Made by a program: the position numbers and the translations under genes. Below are positions 35,546-44,714 of a DNA stretch of 64,000 nt, in pieces. The notes beneath the pieces were generated by a model that was not told where the DNA came from, did not search any database, and was given only the letters and a program-made list of their open reading frames with translations. Source of the DNA: Pseudomonas sp. Tri1 (GTDB taxonomy: Bacteria; Pseudomonadota; Gammaproteobacteria; Pseudomonadales; Pseudomonadaceae); assembly GCF_017968885.1 (NCBI RefSeq), contig NZ_CP072913.1, positions 4,386,001-4,450,000 on the forward strand. Direction: 5' to 3'. How positions within the stretch are numbered: the first letter of the stretch is position 1; the number at the start of each line of letters is the position of its first letter.

Positions 35546-36166
35546 ATGGAACCTGTCGATCTCCTCGAGCGCTGCTACCCAGGGCGTCGTGCCGAGTCCA
35601 AGCGGCACATCCTCCGATGCGCCCTGGCGTTGTTTAACCAGCAGGGCATTGAAGCGACCACTATCGAGATCATCCGCGCCGAAAGCGAGATGAGCGTGGG
35701 GGCGATCTATCACCATTTCGAAAACAAGGAAGGACTGGTCGCTGCGTTGTACATGACCGCCCTGGATGATCAAGGGCGGCTTAGAGATAGCTACCTCAGC
35801 GAAGTCACGTCGACCAAGGACTGGGTTCATGCTTTGGTCTATAGCTATGTCGACTGGGTCGTCAGCCAACCGGACTGGGCACGCTTCCAGTACCAGGCTC
35901 GCTTTGCCGTCGCGAAAAGCAGCCTGGGTGATCGGCTTGCAGAGGCCAACCTCGTGAGAAACGCCCAGTTGAAGGAATGGTTCAGCGACCCTGCTCACCG
36001 CCAGGATCTACAAGACCTGCCTTTTGAGCTTATGCCTTCGCTCATCATCGGTTCGGCAGAGAGCTACTGCCGAGCGTGGCTCTCCGCCAGAGTCAAACGT
36101 AGCCCGGAGCTCTACAGGCAGCAGCTTGCTGAGGCCGCTTGGCGCAGCGTTGGACGTACGGACTGA
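35546..36166 (+). CDS. TetR/AcrR-family transcriptional regulator
   Basis: Encodes 206 residues. The DNA-binding domain is at about 15-65 (ILRCALALFNQQGIEATTIEIIRAESEMSVGAIYHHFENKE, given here as two helices split by GIEAT), followed by a helical effector domain. The start is uncertain: an ATG nine codons upstream is equally poor in ribosome site, and much earlier in-frame ATGs overlap the divergent gene. Probable repressor of its own gene and of the DUF4442 gene via the palindrome upstream. Confidence 0.83.
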   Translation: MEPVDLLERCYPGRRAESKRHILRCALALFNQQGIEATTIEIIRAESEMSVGAIYHHFENKEGLVAALYMTALDDQGRLRDSYLSEVTSTKDWVHALVYSYVDWVVSQPDWARFQYQARFAVAKSSLGDRLAEANLVRNAQLKEWFSDPAHRQDLQDLPFELMPSLIIGSAESYCRAWLSARVKRSPELYRQQLAEAAWRSVGRTD

Positions 36167-36370
36167 CCTCCCCGGCCCAACTGACAGGAACCGATGACAC
36201 CTGAGCGGCAAGTAACGACTGAAGAGCCGCACAGCCCTACTGTCTTTCGCACGCTGGCACTCCCAGTCAACTCTGGCCGCTGTGCACAAGCATCGCCCAC
36301 ATCCCGGACTTAAAGTCGAAGTGCCAGGGGAAGTTCCCCCGCTCACAATTCCAAGAATAGAGCCACTTCA

Positions 36371-37363
36371 ATGAGCCTGACCAAATCCCTGCCAGCGTGC
36401 CTGGCACTCAGCTTCGCCTCATTTGCCGCCCATGCCGCCGATGGCCCGCCTCCACCTTCGGTGAGTCAGCCCAGCGGTATCAACCTGGGCGGCACCAGTT
36501 TCTACGATGGCTTTGCAGGGCCGCCCGGGCTGACTCATCAGACCTATTTGAAGTTCAGCACCGCCAGCAGCATCAGGACCAACGGGGGCAAGAAAAACAG
36601 CGCCTTTGATGATCCGAAGATCAACGTCATCACGATGGTCAATCAATTGAGTTACTACTCACCCGACACCTTCGCGGGCGGGGCGCACCTGGGCTGGAGT
36701 CTACTGGTGCCCGTCGTTTCCCTGGACGGCGATTTCGGTGACAACGGTGCCAAGCTCAAGGATAACGCCGCAGGCCTTGGCGATGTTACGGTCGGGCCCC
36801 AGGTCCAGTTCGATCCGATCGTCGACGCTTCCGGCAGGCCGGTTTTCGTGCAGCGCATGGCCTTCGACACCATCCTGCCAACGGGCAAATACGACAAACA
36901 CAAAGACCTGAACCCAGGCTCCAACTACTTCTCCCTGAACCCCTACTGGGCGGCGACCTGGATGCCGGCGCCACGCTGGGAGGTGAGCTGGAGACTGAAT
37001 TACCTGTACAACTTCAAGAACGACGATCCGGCGAGCAGTTCGGCGCAGTTCTTCGAAGGGCAATCCGTACGCGACACCCAGTCGGGACAGTCAGCATGGG
37101 CGAACTTCACCGTCTCGTATGAGGTGCTTCCAAAGGTCTCGGTGGGCATCAACGGTTACTACTTCAGGCAGATCTCGGATGACAAGGTCAACGGCAACAC
37201 CATGACCGACTCCCGGGAAAAAGTATTGGGCATTGGCCCGGGGCTGTTCTGGAAGATCACCGAAGACAAAGCCTTTTGGCTTAACATCTATAAGGAAACC
37301 GGCGTGGAGAATCGCTCCCGAGCGGATTACCAGGTGCAGGTTCGTTACGTTCACAAGTTCTGA
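36371..37363 (+). CDS. SphA/phenol-MetA-type outer-membrane protein
   Basis: Encodes 330 residues. A signal peptide ends at about residue 22 (FAAHAADG). The rest alternates polar and hydrophobic residues as in a beta-barrel and ends in phenylalanine (VRYVHKF), the outer-membrane insertion signal. The family (Phenol_MetA_deg/SphA) is found in aromatic and sphingolipid-linked clusters and is thought to admit hydrophobic substrates. First gene of the group with an MFS carrier and a carotenoid-oxygenase-type enzyme, so it probably lets the aromatic substrate in. Confidence 0.82.
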   Translation: MSLTKSLPACLALSFASFAAHAADGPPPPSVSQPSGINLGGTSFYDGFAGPPGLTHQTYLKFSTASSIRTNGGKKNSAFDDPKINVITMVNQLSYYSPDTFAGGAHLGWSLLVPVVSLDGDFGDNGAKLKDNAAGLGDVTVGPQVQFDPIVDASGRPVFVQRMAFDTILPTGKYDKHKDLNPGSNYFSLNPYWAATWMPAPRWEVSWRLNYLYNFKNDDPASSSAQFFEGQSVRDTQSGQSAWANFTVSYEVLPKVSVGINGYYFRQISDDKVNGNTMTDSREKVLGIGPGLFWKITEDKAFWLNIYKETGVENRSRADYQVQVRYVHKF

Positions 37364-37374
37364 CTGACGTGTAC

Positions 37375-37396
37375 GCCTGCTCATGCATGAGCAGGC
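37375..37396 (+). terminator. 22-base perfect palindrome after the outer-membrane protein
   Basis: GCCTGCTCATG pairs perfectly with CATGAGCAGGC (11-bp arms, no extra loop). It starts 12 bases after the stop and is followed by CCTTTACC. A partial terminator or transcript-stabilising hairpin between the porin and carrier genes. Confidence 0.55.
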
Positions 37397-37418
37397 CCTT
37401 TACCCGAGGTGATGCTTC

Positions 37419-38600
37419 ATGAATGCGCTCGACTCCATCGACAGCAAAAAATCATTGGGGGCCATCTGCCTGATGATGGTCATTTCCCTGGGGACACTGC
37501 AGATCCAGCCGATCCTGGGCGGTGCCTTGATCGACCAGCTCGGCCTGCCGCTCAATGCGATAGGCGCCATTTTCGCAGCCGAACTCATGGCGATGGCCAT
37601 CGCCTGCGGCGTCTGCGCCCTGTTCATGGCCCGCGTCGACCGGCGCCGCTTCGCCCTGGTGGCCTTGTTGATCCTGGCAGTGGGTAACCTGGTCAGCACA
37701 CAACTGCACAGCCAGGCTGGGCTGGTCATTTCCAGGATGGTCTGTGGCGCAAGCGGCGGCGCGGTCATGGCGGTGGTCTATGCCACCGCAGCACTGCGCA
37801 CATCCAAGGATGCGACCTTCGCTGTCATCAACATCGGTAACCTGCTGTGGGGCATGCTACTGGTGACCACCATGCCCCTGATCCTTCAAACATTTGGCGT
37901 GAATGGGGCGTTTTCCCTATTGGCGATCACCAGCGTGCTTGCGGCGTTGGGGTGCTGGAGAGTGCCCAAGCATTACCCTGAAGCCCATCGCGCGGCCAAT
38001 GGCTCTATCCAGCCATTTGGTCTCACCGCTGTGCTGTTGATCCTGCTGTTTGCCCTGCTGTTTTTCGGGCACTCGGCCCTGTGGGTCTACCAGGAGCGTA
38101 TCGGCAAGAGTATTGGCCTGGAGCCGCAGCAGATCGGCGGGATTCTCGGCGGCAGCATCCTTGCCGGCGCCCTGGGGGCAGGCCTGGCCGGGCTGATTGG
38201 GCGACGCCTGGGCCTGCTGTTTCCGCAACTGCTGAGCTTCGGCACGGCATTACTGGCGACGCTGATCATGGTCTATGGCACCAGCCCCGCGGCCTTTGTC
38301 ACCACGGCCTGCCTGATCCACATGGTCTGGTTTTTCAGCCTGCCGTACCTGCTTTCCATGGCCGCCGAACTGGACCCTTCCGGTCGATTGGCGGGCCTGG
38401 GTAACGCGGCGATTTTCGTCGGCCAGGGACTGGGGCCGTTTGGCGCCGCACTGGTCGTTGGTGAGGGCCACTTCCGGGCGGTCGGATGGCTCGCCGCCTC
38501 GGCCTATTTACTAGCCTTGGTGATCTCGTGCCTGGTGGTTGCACGCTATCGCCGCGGCGTGAAGTCTTCCGGCCCGGCCCTGTCTCCACAATCGGTCTGA
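37419..38600 (+). CDS. MFS transporter
   Basis: Encodes 393 residues with about twelve membrane helices in two halves, typical for the major facilitator superfamily. GAGGTG lies upstream of the ATG. Charged loop ARVDRRRFAL between helices 2 and 3 is the usual MFS signature position. It sits between an outer-membrane protein and an aromatic dioxygenase gene, so uptake of a phenylpropanoid or stilbene-like compound is likely. The substrate is inferred only from context. Confidence 0.86.
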   Translation: MNALDSIDSKKSLGAICLMMVISLGTLQIQPILGGALIDQLGLPLNAIGAIFAAELMAMAIACGVCALFMARVDRRRFALVALLILAVGNLVSTQLHSQAGLVISRMVCGASGGAVMAVVYATAALRTSKDATFAVINIGNLLWGMLLVTTMPLILQTFGVNGAFSLLAITSVLAALGCWRVPKHYPEAHRAANGSIQPFGLTAVLLILLFALLFFGHSALWVYQERIGKSIGLEPQQIGGILGGSILAGALGAGLAGLIGRRLGLLFPQLLSFGTALLATLIMVYGTSPAAFVTTACLIHMVWFFSLPYLLSMAAELDPSGRLAGLGNAAIFVGQGLGPFGAALVVGEGHFRAVGWLAASAYLLALVISCLVVARYRRGVKSSGPALSPQSV

Positions 38601-38635
38601 ACCTGAATGAAACTGTACATTGATGAGATTGCCCG

Positions 38636-40084
38636 ATGACTATTACATTCCCGCAAACCCCTGAGTTTTCCGGTGCTCTCTACACGCCCAGCCGTGTGGA
38701 AGCAGAGGTGTTCGACCTCGAGATCGAAGGCGTCCTGCCCGCTTCGATCAACGGGACTTTTTATCAGGTGGCGCCAGATCCGCAGTACCCACCCATGCTG
38801 GGCAACGATATCTTTTTCAACGGCGACGGTGTGGTCAGCCGCTTCAACTTTGCCAATGGCAAGGTCTCGATGCGACGCCGCTACGTGAAGACCGATCGCC
38901 TGCTGGCCCAGCGCCGTGAAGGGCGTTCGCTCAACGGTGTCTATCGAAACGTCTACACCAATGACCGCCTTGCGGCGAAAAACAACACCACCGCCAATAC
39001 CACCGTTGTCCCGCACAACGGCGTCCTGCTGGCGCTCAAGGAAGATGCCCTGCCCTGGGCGATGGATCTCGAAACCCTGGAGACCCTCGGCGAATGGACA
39101 TTTGACGGTCAGATCAAATCCGCGACGTTCACCGCTCATCCCAAGCTCGACCCGGTGACAGGTAACCTGCTGGCCTGCAGTTATGAAGCCAAAGGCGACG
39201 GCACGCCCGACCTGGCCTATTTCGAGATCTCGCCGGACGGCAAACTGCTGCATGAAATCTGGTTCCAGGCACCTTATGCGGCCATGGTGCATGATTTCGC
39301 GGTGACTGAACGCTACGTCGTGTTCCCACTGATTCCACTGACGGTGGACGTCGAACGCATGAAAAACGGCGGGCCGCATTTCCAATGGCAACCTGACCTG
39401 CCCCAGCTGTTCGCCGTCGTGCCGCGCCACGGGCAGGCGCGGGATGTGCGCTGGTTCAAGGGCCCCAAGGACGGCTTTCAGGGGCATACGCTCAATGCGT
39501 TCGATGAGAACGACACGGTCTACGTAGACATGCCGGTCACAGGCGGGAATATCTTCTACTTCTTCCCACAGGCCGACGGTTACGTCCCGCCGCCGGAAAC
39601 CCTGGCGGCCAGCCTGATGCGCTGGACCTTTGACCTGAACAGCCCCCGGGACGAGGTCGAACCGCAACCACTGACCGAGTACCCCTGCGAGTTCCCAAGG
39701 TGTGACGACCGCTACATCGGTCGAAAGTACCAGCATGGTTTCCTGCTCGCCTTCGATCCTGAGCGCCCTTACAACCCGGCGAATGGACCGATACCCTTTC
39801 AGTTCTTCAACCTGCTGGTCCATTTGAACCTGAAGACAGGCATCACCGACGCCTGGTTTCCTGGTGACAGCGGCTGCTTCCAGGAGCCCATTTTCATTCC
39901 GCGCTCTGCTGATGCGGAGGAAGGCGATGGCTACGTCGTTGCCCTGCTCAACCTCATCGCCGAGGGGCGCAGTGAGCTGGTCGTGCTGGACTCCCGTGAC
40001 ATGGCCAGTGGGCCCATAGCTCGAATCAGGATTCCCTTCCGGATGCGCATGTCGCTGCATGGGTGCTGGGCACCGAGCGACTGA
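38636..40084 (+). CDS. Carotenoid-oxygenase-family dioxygenase (isoeugenol/lignostilbene cleaving type)
   Basis: Encodes 482 residues, a seven-bladed propeller. The four iron histidines are H168 (TAHPK), H219 (MVHDF), H284 (QGHTL) and H475 (SLHGCW). Size and opening motif (EAEVFDLEIEGVLPASINGTF, first part) resemble Pseudomonas isoeugenol monooxygenase and lignostilbene dioxygenase, which split an aryl-alkene double bond to give an aromatic aldehyde. The neighbouring aldehyde dehydrogenase, FAD hydroxylase and ring-cleavage genes would take that aldehyde further. Activity on carotenoids is unlikely here. The precise alkene is unknown. Confidence 0.85.
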   Translation: MTITFPQTPEFSGALYTPSRVEAEVFDLEIEGVLPASINGTFYQVAPDPQYPPMLGNDIFFNGDGVVSRFNFANGKVSMRRRYVKTDRLLAQRREGRSLNGVYRNVYTNDRLAAKNNTTANTTVVPHNGVLLALKEDALPWAMDLETLETLGEWTFDGQIKSATFTAHPKLDPVTGNLLACSYEAKGDGTPDLAYFEISPDGKLLHEIWFQAPYAAMVHDFAVTERYVVFPLIPLTVDVERMKNGGPHFQWQPDLPQLFAVVPRHGQARDVRWFKGPKDGFQGHTLNAFDENDTVYVDMPVTGGNIFYFFPQADGYVPPPETLAASLMRWTFDLNSPRDEVEPQPLTEYPCEFPRCDDRYIGRKYQHGFLLAFDPERPYNPANGPIPFQFFNLLVHLNLKTGITDAWFPGDSGCFQEPIFIPRSADAEEGDGYVVALLNLIAEGRSELVVLDSRDMASGPIARIRIPFRMRMSLHGCWAPSD

Positions 40085-40422
40085 TTGGCATCGGCCCTGA
40101 TGCCCGTCAAATCCCTGTGGGAGCGAGCTTGCTCGCGATGGCGGCGGTTCAGTTACATGAATATTGAGCTGGCTGGCCTCATCGCGAGCAAGCTCGCTCC
40201 CACAGGTTTAAATCCCTTTCCGACCCCTCTCACAACACCCCTGCCATCTGCGGTTGGCTGCCTGCCGCCTCCCCTTCGCTCCCCAAGTCCGCCAAAGGTA
40301 GAGCCTCGCCAAATACACAGAAATTCCATATTTTAGGATTTTTGTATAAATCCCACTTTACAGGACTTTATAGCAAGATTAGATTAACCCTCATTGCACC
40401 CTCCCTCTCCCCAGGAGCCTCC
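40085..40422. other. 338-base gap with a REP pair
   Basis: No gene. The first half is the inverted REP pair described separately. The second half is pyrimidine-rich and contains TTTGTATAAAT near 40340, which may be a promoter element for the FAH-family operon (starts 40423). Confidence 0.55.
40114..40206. repeat. REP/REPIN element 1
   Basis: CTGTGGGAGCGAGCTTGCTC and its reverse complement flank about 40 bases, forming a typical inverted pair of REP sequences of the P. fluorescens group. Related elements occur at 56.2 and 63.4 kb. Such pairs are spread by a RAYT transposase that is not in this window. Confidence 0.9.
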
Positions 40423-41274
40423 ATGAAACTCGCAAGCTTTATTGTCCAAGGCCGTAGCAGCTACGGTGTGGTCGAAGGTGATCAAATCATCGACCTGGAA
40501 ACGCTCAAGCCCACCTTCGGCGGCGATCTCAAGCAAGCCATCGCCCACAACCGCCTGGGCGAGCTGACCCGCGAGACCCTGGCAGGCCAGCCGCGCATCC
40601 CTTTGGCTGAGGTGACGTTCCTGCCGGTGATCCCGAACCCGGGCAAAGTGCTGTGCATCGGCATCAACTACGCCACTCACGTGCGCGAAACCGGTCGGGA
40701 GATGCCGACCTATCCGATGATCTTTACCCGCTTCGCCGACAGCCAGACCGCCCACCTGCAACCCATCGTTCGCCCCAAGGCCTCCCACAAGCTTGATTTC
40801 GAAGGCGAGCTGGCTGTGGTGATCGGTAAGACGGCGCGGCACATCAAGCAAGCCGACGCCCTGGACTATGTCGCCGGTTACGCCTGCTACAACGACGGCA
40901 GCGTCCGCGATTGGCAGAAGCACACCATTCAGTTCGTACCGGGCAAGAACTTCCCGAATACCGGTGGTTTCGGCCCTTGGCTGGTGACCAGCGACGAGAT
41001 CGGCGACCCACAGGACCTGGAATTGACCACCCGCCTGAACGGCCAAGTGATGCAGCACACCCGCACCAGCGACATGATTTTCAATGTGCGCCATCTGATC
41101 GAGTACTGCTCCACCTTCACCGAACTGGCGCCTGGGGACGTCATTGTGACCGGTACCACTGGCGGTGTTGGCGCATTCCGCGAGCCACCGGTGTGGATGA
41201 AACCAGGCGATGAAGTCGAGATCGAGATTGCTCGAATCGGCACTCTGCGCAACAGCATCGTGGACGAGCAATAA
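40423..41274 (+). CDS. Fumarylacetoacetate-hydrolase-family protein
   Basis: Encodes 283 residues. The FAH fold is seen from about 70: GKVLCIGINYATHVRE, the metal-binding glutamates in DFEGELAVVIG, and YNDGSVRDWQ with the metal aspartate. I chose the ATG behind AGGAG. The family hydrolyses or isomerises beta-diketo acids made by ring cleavage, the last stage of the pathway here. It forms the start of an operon with an IclR regulator, monooxygenase, extradiol dioxygenase and aldehyde dehydrogenase, with gaps of 3-75 bases. Confidence 0.87.
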   Translation: MKLASFIVQGRSSYGVVEGDQIIDLETLKPTFGGDLKQAIAHNRLGELTRETLAGQPRIPLAEVTFLPVIPNPGKVLCIGINYATHVRETGREMPTYPMIFTRFADSQTAHLQPIVRPKASHKLDFEGELAVVIGKTARHIKQADALDYVAGYACYNDGSVRDWQKHTIQFVPGKNFPNTGGFGPWLVTSDEIGDPQDLELTTRLNGQVMQHTRTSDMIFNVRHLIEYCSTFTELAPGDVIVTGTTGGVGAFREPPVWMKPGDEVEIEIARIGTLRNSIVDEQ

Positions 41275-41277
41275 ACC

Positions 41278-42099
41278 ATGGATCACCCACACACCGCTGA
41301 ACAACTGCCAGAACAGGAAGCCGACAGCAAAGGCTCGAGCCTGGAACGCATGTTGCGGGTGCTCGACCTGTTCACCGAAGAAAACCCGATCTGGGCGGTC
41401 GACGACATGGGCGCTGCCTTGGGTTTCACCCGTTCGACGATCTACCGCTACGTGCGTGAACTGGCCGAGGCCAACCTGTTGTTTCAGGTCGAAGCCGGAC
41501 GTTATGCGCTGGGCGCCCGGATCATCACCTGGGATCGCCAATTGCGCCTGAGCGACCCGCTGGTACGCGCAGCGCAATCACTGGAGCCCAGCTTTCCGCA
41601 GTGGAACGAGCAACAAGTCTGGCTGATCTGCCGACTGTTCAAGGACCAGGTCGTGTGCATTCATCAGCACGGTGATCTGTTCAGTGAAGTCAGCTATTCG
41701 CGCGGTTCACCCAGGCCATTGTTCCTGGGGGCGACGTCCAAGGCGATCCTGGCCAACATGACCCCGCGGCAACATAACCAGCTGTTTCTGGACAACCCCG
41801 ATGAGGTACGTGCCAGCCACCTGGGCCAGACCTGGGACCAGTTTCGCCGCACGCTGCAACAACTGCGTCGCCAGGGCTATGTGGCCAGTGCAGGCGAAGT
41901 CGATCCTGGCGTCTATGGCCTCGCCGCACCGATCTTCGACGGTGATGGCAAGGTCGTCGGCAGCATCAGTTGCGTGCGCCCGATCCAAGCCCGTGACGAC
42001 GCCCAGGAAGCGGCACAAGGGCAGCAGATCCTGGCCCTGGCCCAGGACCTGTCGCAGCGCATGGCGGCGCTCGCCAACCGTCCCAAGTCACTGGGCTGA
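41278..42099 (+). CDS. IclR-family transcriptional regulator
   Basis: Encodes 273 residues. The N-terminal winged helix (about 20-75; DDMGAALGFTRSTIYRYVREL) is followed by a GAF-like effector domain (about 95-265). It is three bases after the hydrolase gene and inside the aromatic operon, so it most likely controls that operon in response to an aromatic acid. IclR members such as PobR and PcaR do so in related clusters. Activator or repressor cannot be told. Confidence 0.88.
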   Translation: MDHPHTAEQLPEQEADSKGSSLERMLRVLDLFTEENPIWAVDDMGAALGFTRSTIYRYVRELAEANLLFQVEAGRYALGARIITWDRQLRLSDPLVRAAQSLEPSFPQWNEQQVWLICRLFKDQVVCIHQHGDLFSEVSYSRGSPRPLFLGATSKAILANMTPRQHNQLFLDNPDEVRASHLGQTWDQFRRTLQQLRRQGYVASAGEVDPGVYGLAAPIFDGDGKVVGSISCVRPIQARDDAQEAAQGQQILALAQDLSQRMAALANRPKSLG

Positions 42100-42121
42100 G
42101 CCATCCGCAAAGGGAATAACA

Positions 42122-43768
42122 ATGACAACCCTCAAACGTATCAACACCCAGGTACTGGTCATCGGCGCCGGCCCTACCGGACTGACCCTGGCCAACCTGC
42201 TCGGCCAGGCCGATGTCGACACCTTGATCATCGATCGCAAGCCCGGCACCGTGACCGAGCCACGGGCGGTTTCAATCGATGATGAATCCTTGCGCACCAT
42301 GCAGGCCATCGGCCTGGACCAGGCCGTGCTCAAGGACGTGGTTCCCGGCTACGGCGTGCATTATTTCACCCGGCCCGGGGGCCGTTGCTTCGGTAAGGTC
42401 GAGCCGACCGGCAAGCTGTACGGCTTCCCCAAGCGCAACGCCTTTCGCCAACCGCTGTTCGAGGCCACGCTGAAGGCAGGCCTCGAACGCTTTGCCAGCC
42501 TCAAGGCATGCTTCAACCACGAACTGCTGGAATTTCATCAAGACCCTCACGGCGTGCGTGCGCTGATTCGTGACGCCGATGGCGAGCTGCTGGAAATCCA
42601 AGCAGCCTACCTGGTGGCCTGCGACGGTGGCCGCAGTCCGGTGCGCAAGCAGCTCGGGATCGAGATGGTCGGCTCGAGCTTCTCCTCGCGCTGGCTGGTG
42701 GTCGACACCGACCAGGATGACGACCCGTTCTGGCAAACCCGCGTGTATTGCGATGCCCGGCGCCCGGTGGTTGAAGTACCCGGCCCTCACCGTACGCGCC
42801 GCTTCGAGTTTCTGCTCAAAGCGGACGAAACCGATGAGCAAGTGCTCGGCGAGACCCGCCTGCAGGCGCTGCTACGCCCGTTCAAGGGTGACACGCCGGT
42901 TTCCATCGTGCGCAAGACGGTCTACACCTTCCACGCGCGGGTCGCCGAGCGCTGGCAGGTGGAGCGCGTGTTTCTCGCCGGCGACGCTGCGCACCTGACC
43001 CCGCCCTATGCCGGCCAAGGCATGAACAGCGGCGTGCGCGATGCCCACAACCTGGGCTGGAAGCTGATCGGTGTACTGAAAGGAAAAATGGCGGAAACCG
43101 CCCTGCAGTCTTACGAAAGCGAGCGGCGCGATCATGCCTGGGCATTGATCAAGCTGGCCTTGAACCTCGGTGTGGTCATGGCTCCGGCCACCGTCCTTCG
43201 CGCTCGCTTGATCAGTTCTGCGTTTGCCCTGATCGGCCTGTTGCCACCGTTGCGCGATTACTTCCTGCAGATGCGTTTCAAGCCCAAACCCCGGTTCACC
43301 AAAGGCCTGGTACTGACCGAGGGCGCCGCCGGAAAGCTGTCTTGCGGGCAGATGTTCCCGCAACCGATGCTCACCGATGCCCAGGGCCATGAATGCCTGC
43401 TCGACGAAGCCATCGGTGCCGGTTTCGCCTTGGTTCAATACGGCGCCCCTACCCGCCAACGGATCGACGAACTCAAGCATGGTTTCTGGAACCATCTGGA
43501 AGCCAAACGCATCCTGATCCTCCCCGAGCCCATCGATGCCATGCCGGCGATTCCAGGCTGCACGGTGCTCCAGGACCGGGAAGGATCGCTCAAGGCAATA
43601 CTGGGCGATGCACACAGTTTCTTGCTGCTGCGCCCGGATCGCTATATCGCCGCCATTTTCGACAAGGCCACCGAAACGAAAGCTGCCGAATCGTTGCAGT
43701 CGCTGTTCGGCATCGCCGCGCCGAGAAGCAGCGAAATCGAGTCGGGCATCGCCCCCGTCTTTCACTGA
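42122..43768 (+). CDS. MhpA-like FAD-dependent aromatic monooxygenase
   Basis: Encodes 548 residues. FAD is bound by VIGAGPTGLTLANLLG near the N-terminus, the DG motif is CDGGRSPVRK, and the second FAD motif is GDAAHLTPPYAGQGMNSG. The C-terminal thioredoxin-like region of MhpA/PheA-type enzymes is present. It should add a hydroxyl to a phenolic acid using NAD(P)H, making a catechol-like ring for the next gene product. AGGGAA precedes the ATG; a longer frame begins inside the IclR gene and is spurious. Confidence 0.88.
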   Translation: MTTLKRINTQVLVIGAGPTGLTLANLLGQADVDTLIIDRKPGTVTEPRAVSIDDESLRTMQAIGLDQAVLKDVVPGYGVHYFTRPGGRCFGKVEPTGKLYGFPKRNAFRQPLFEATLKAGLERFASLKACFNHELLEFHQDPHGVRALIRDADGELLEIQAAYLVACDGGRSPVRKQLGIEMVGSSFSSRWLVVDTDQDDDPFWQTRVYCDARRPVVEVPGPHRTRRFEFLLKADETDEQVLGETRLQALLRPFKGDTPVSIVRKTVYTFHARVAERWQVERVFLAGDAAHLTPPYAGQGMNSGVRDAHNLGWKLIGVLKGKMAETALQSYESERRDHAWALIKLALNLGVVMAPATVLRARLISSAFALIGLLPPLRDYFLQMRFKPKPRFTKGLVLTEGAAGKLSCGQMFPQPMLTDAQGHECLLDEAIGAGFALVQYGAPTRQRIDELKHGFWNHLEAKRILILPEPIDAMPAIPGCTVLQDREGSLKAILGDAHSFLLLRPDRYIAAIFDKATETKAAESLQSLFGIAAPRSSEIESGIAPVFH

Positions 43769-43792
43769 ACCTTCCAAGCCCCCGAGGTGTTT

Positions 43793-44641
43793 ATGCAAAC
43801 ACTCCAGACTTCCACACCGGCACGCTTGTGCTACCTGCACCTGGCGAGCAAAGAGCCACAACGGCAAATCGATTTCTATCGGCGGTTGCTGGACATGGAT
43901 AGCCTGGCGCAGGCCGACGGCAGCTGGCTACTCAGTGGCCCGCAACGCGCCATGCTCGTGTCGCCCGCCGACCACTGCGGCCTGCTGGCGGCCGCTTTTG
44001 ACCTGGCAGACCAGGCTCGCCTGAGGCAATTGCGTGTTCGCCTGATCAAGAACGGTTGTGCTGTCGAAGAACTCGACTCCCCGTTGCTCGAACCGGGAGC
44101 CTTCCTGATCCGTGACCCTCAGGGCCGACAAACGATATTCGGCGTCTCGCGCGCCAATGCCCAGGCCCATCGGCCAGGCATGCCGGGGCGTTTGCAACAC
44201 GTGGTGTTCCAGACCACTGAGCTGGAAGCCATGATCGATTTCTACGTCAACACGGTAGGGTTTACCGTCTCGGACAATGTCGTGGATGAGCAGACTGGCC
44301 AGCTCACGACGTGCTTCCTGCGCTCGGACGATGAGCATCACACGCTGGCGTTTTTCCGTGGTTCGAAAAACGAGTGGGATCATCACTGCTACGAAACCAA
44401 CGAATGGAACGACATTCGCGACTGGGGTGATCGCTTCGCCAAGGAGCGCATCACCCTCTTCTTCGGCCCTGGCCGGCATGGGCCGGGCAACAACCTGTTC
44501 TTCATGGTGGTCGATGCCGATCGCAATCGCCTGGAGTTCTCGGCCGAGCTGGAAGTCACCGATGCCTCGCGCCAACCCGGCGTCTGGCCGCAGGAGGAAT
44601 ACACACTCAATTCCTGGGGACGTGCCTGGATCCGCAGCTGA
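43793..44641 (+). CDS. VOC-family extradiol ring-cleavage dioxygenase
   Basis: Encodes 282 residues in two VOC modules; the catalytic one is C-terminal. Probable iron ligands are H136 (LQHVVF), H197 or H198 (EWDHHCYE) and E248 (NRLEFSAE). It resembles catechol-2,3-dioxygenase-type enzymes and should open the hydroxylated ring made by the monooxygenase upstream. The start was set at the ATG after GAGG, not the GTG two codons before. The product would suit the FAH-family hydrolase of the same operon. Confidence 0.86.
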   Translation: MQTLQTSTPARLCYLHLASKEPQRQIDFYRRLLDMDSLAQADGSWLLSGPQRAMLVSPADHCGLLAAAFDLADQARLRQLRVRLIKNGCAVEELDSPLLEPGAFLIRDPQGRQTIFGVSRANAQAHRPGMPGRLQHVVFQTTELEAMIDFYVNTVGFTVSDNVVDEQTGQLTTCFLRSDDEHHTLAFFRGSKNEWDHHCYETNEWNDIRDWGDRFAKERITLFFGPGRHGPGNNLFFMVVDADRNRLEFSAELEVTDASRQPGVWPQEEYTLNSWGRAWIRS

Positions 44642-44714
44642 GCACTTTTCGCCCACAACGTTGGCCCCCTCAACCTCTTGAACGACGCAATCACCTGCCG
44701 CCAAAGGTAAGAAT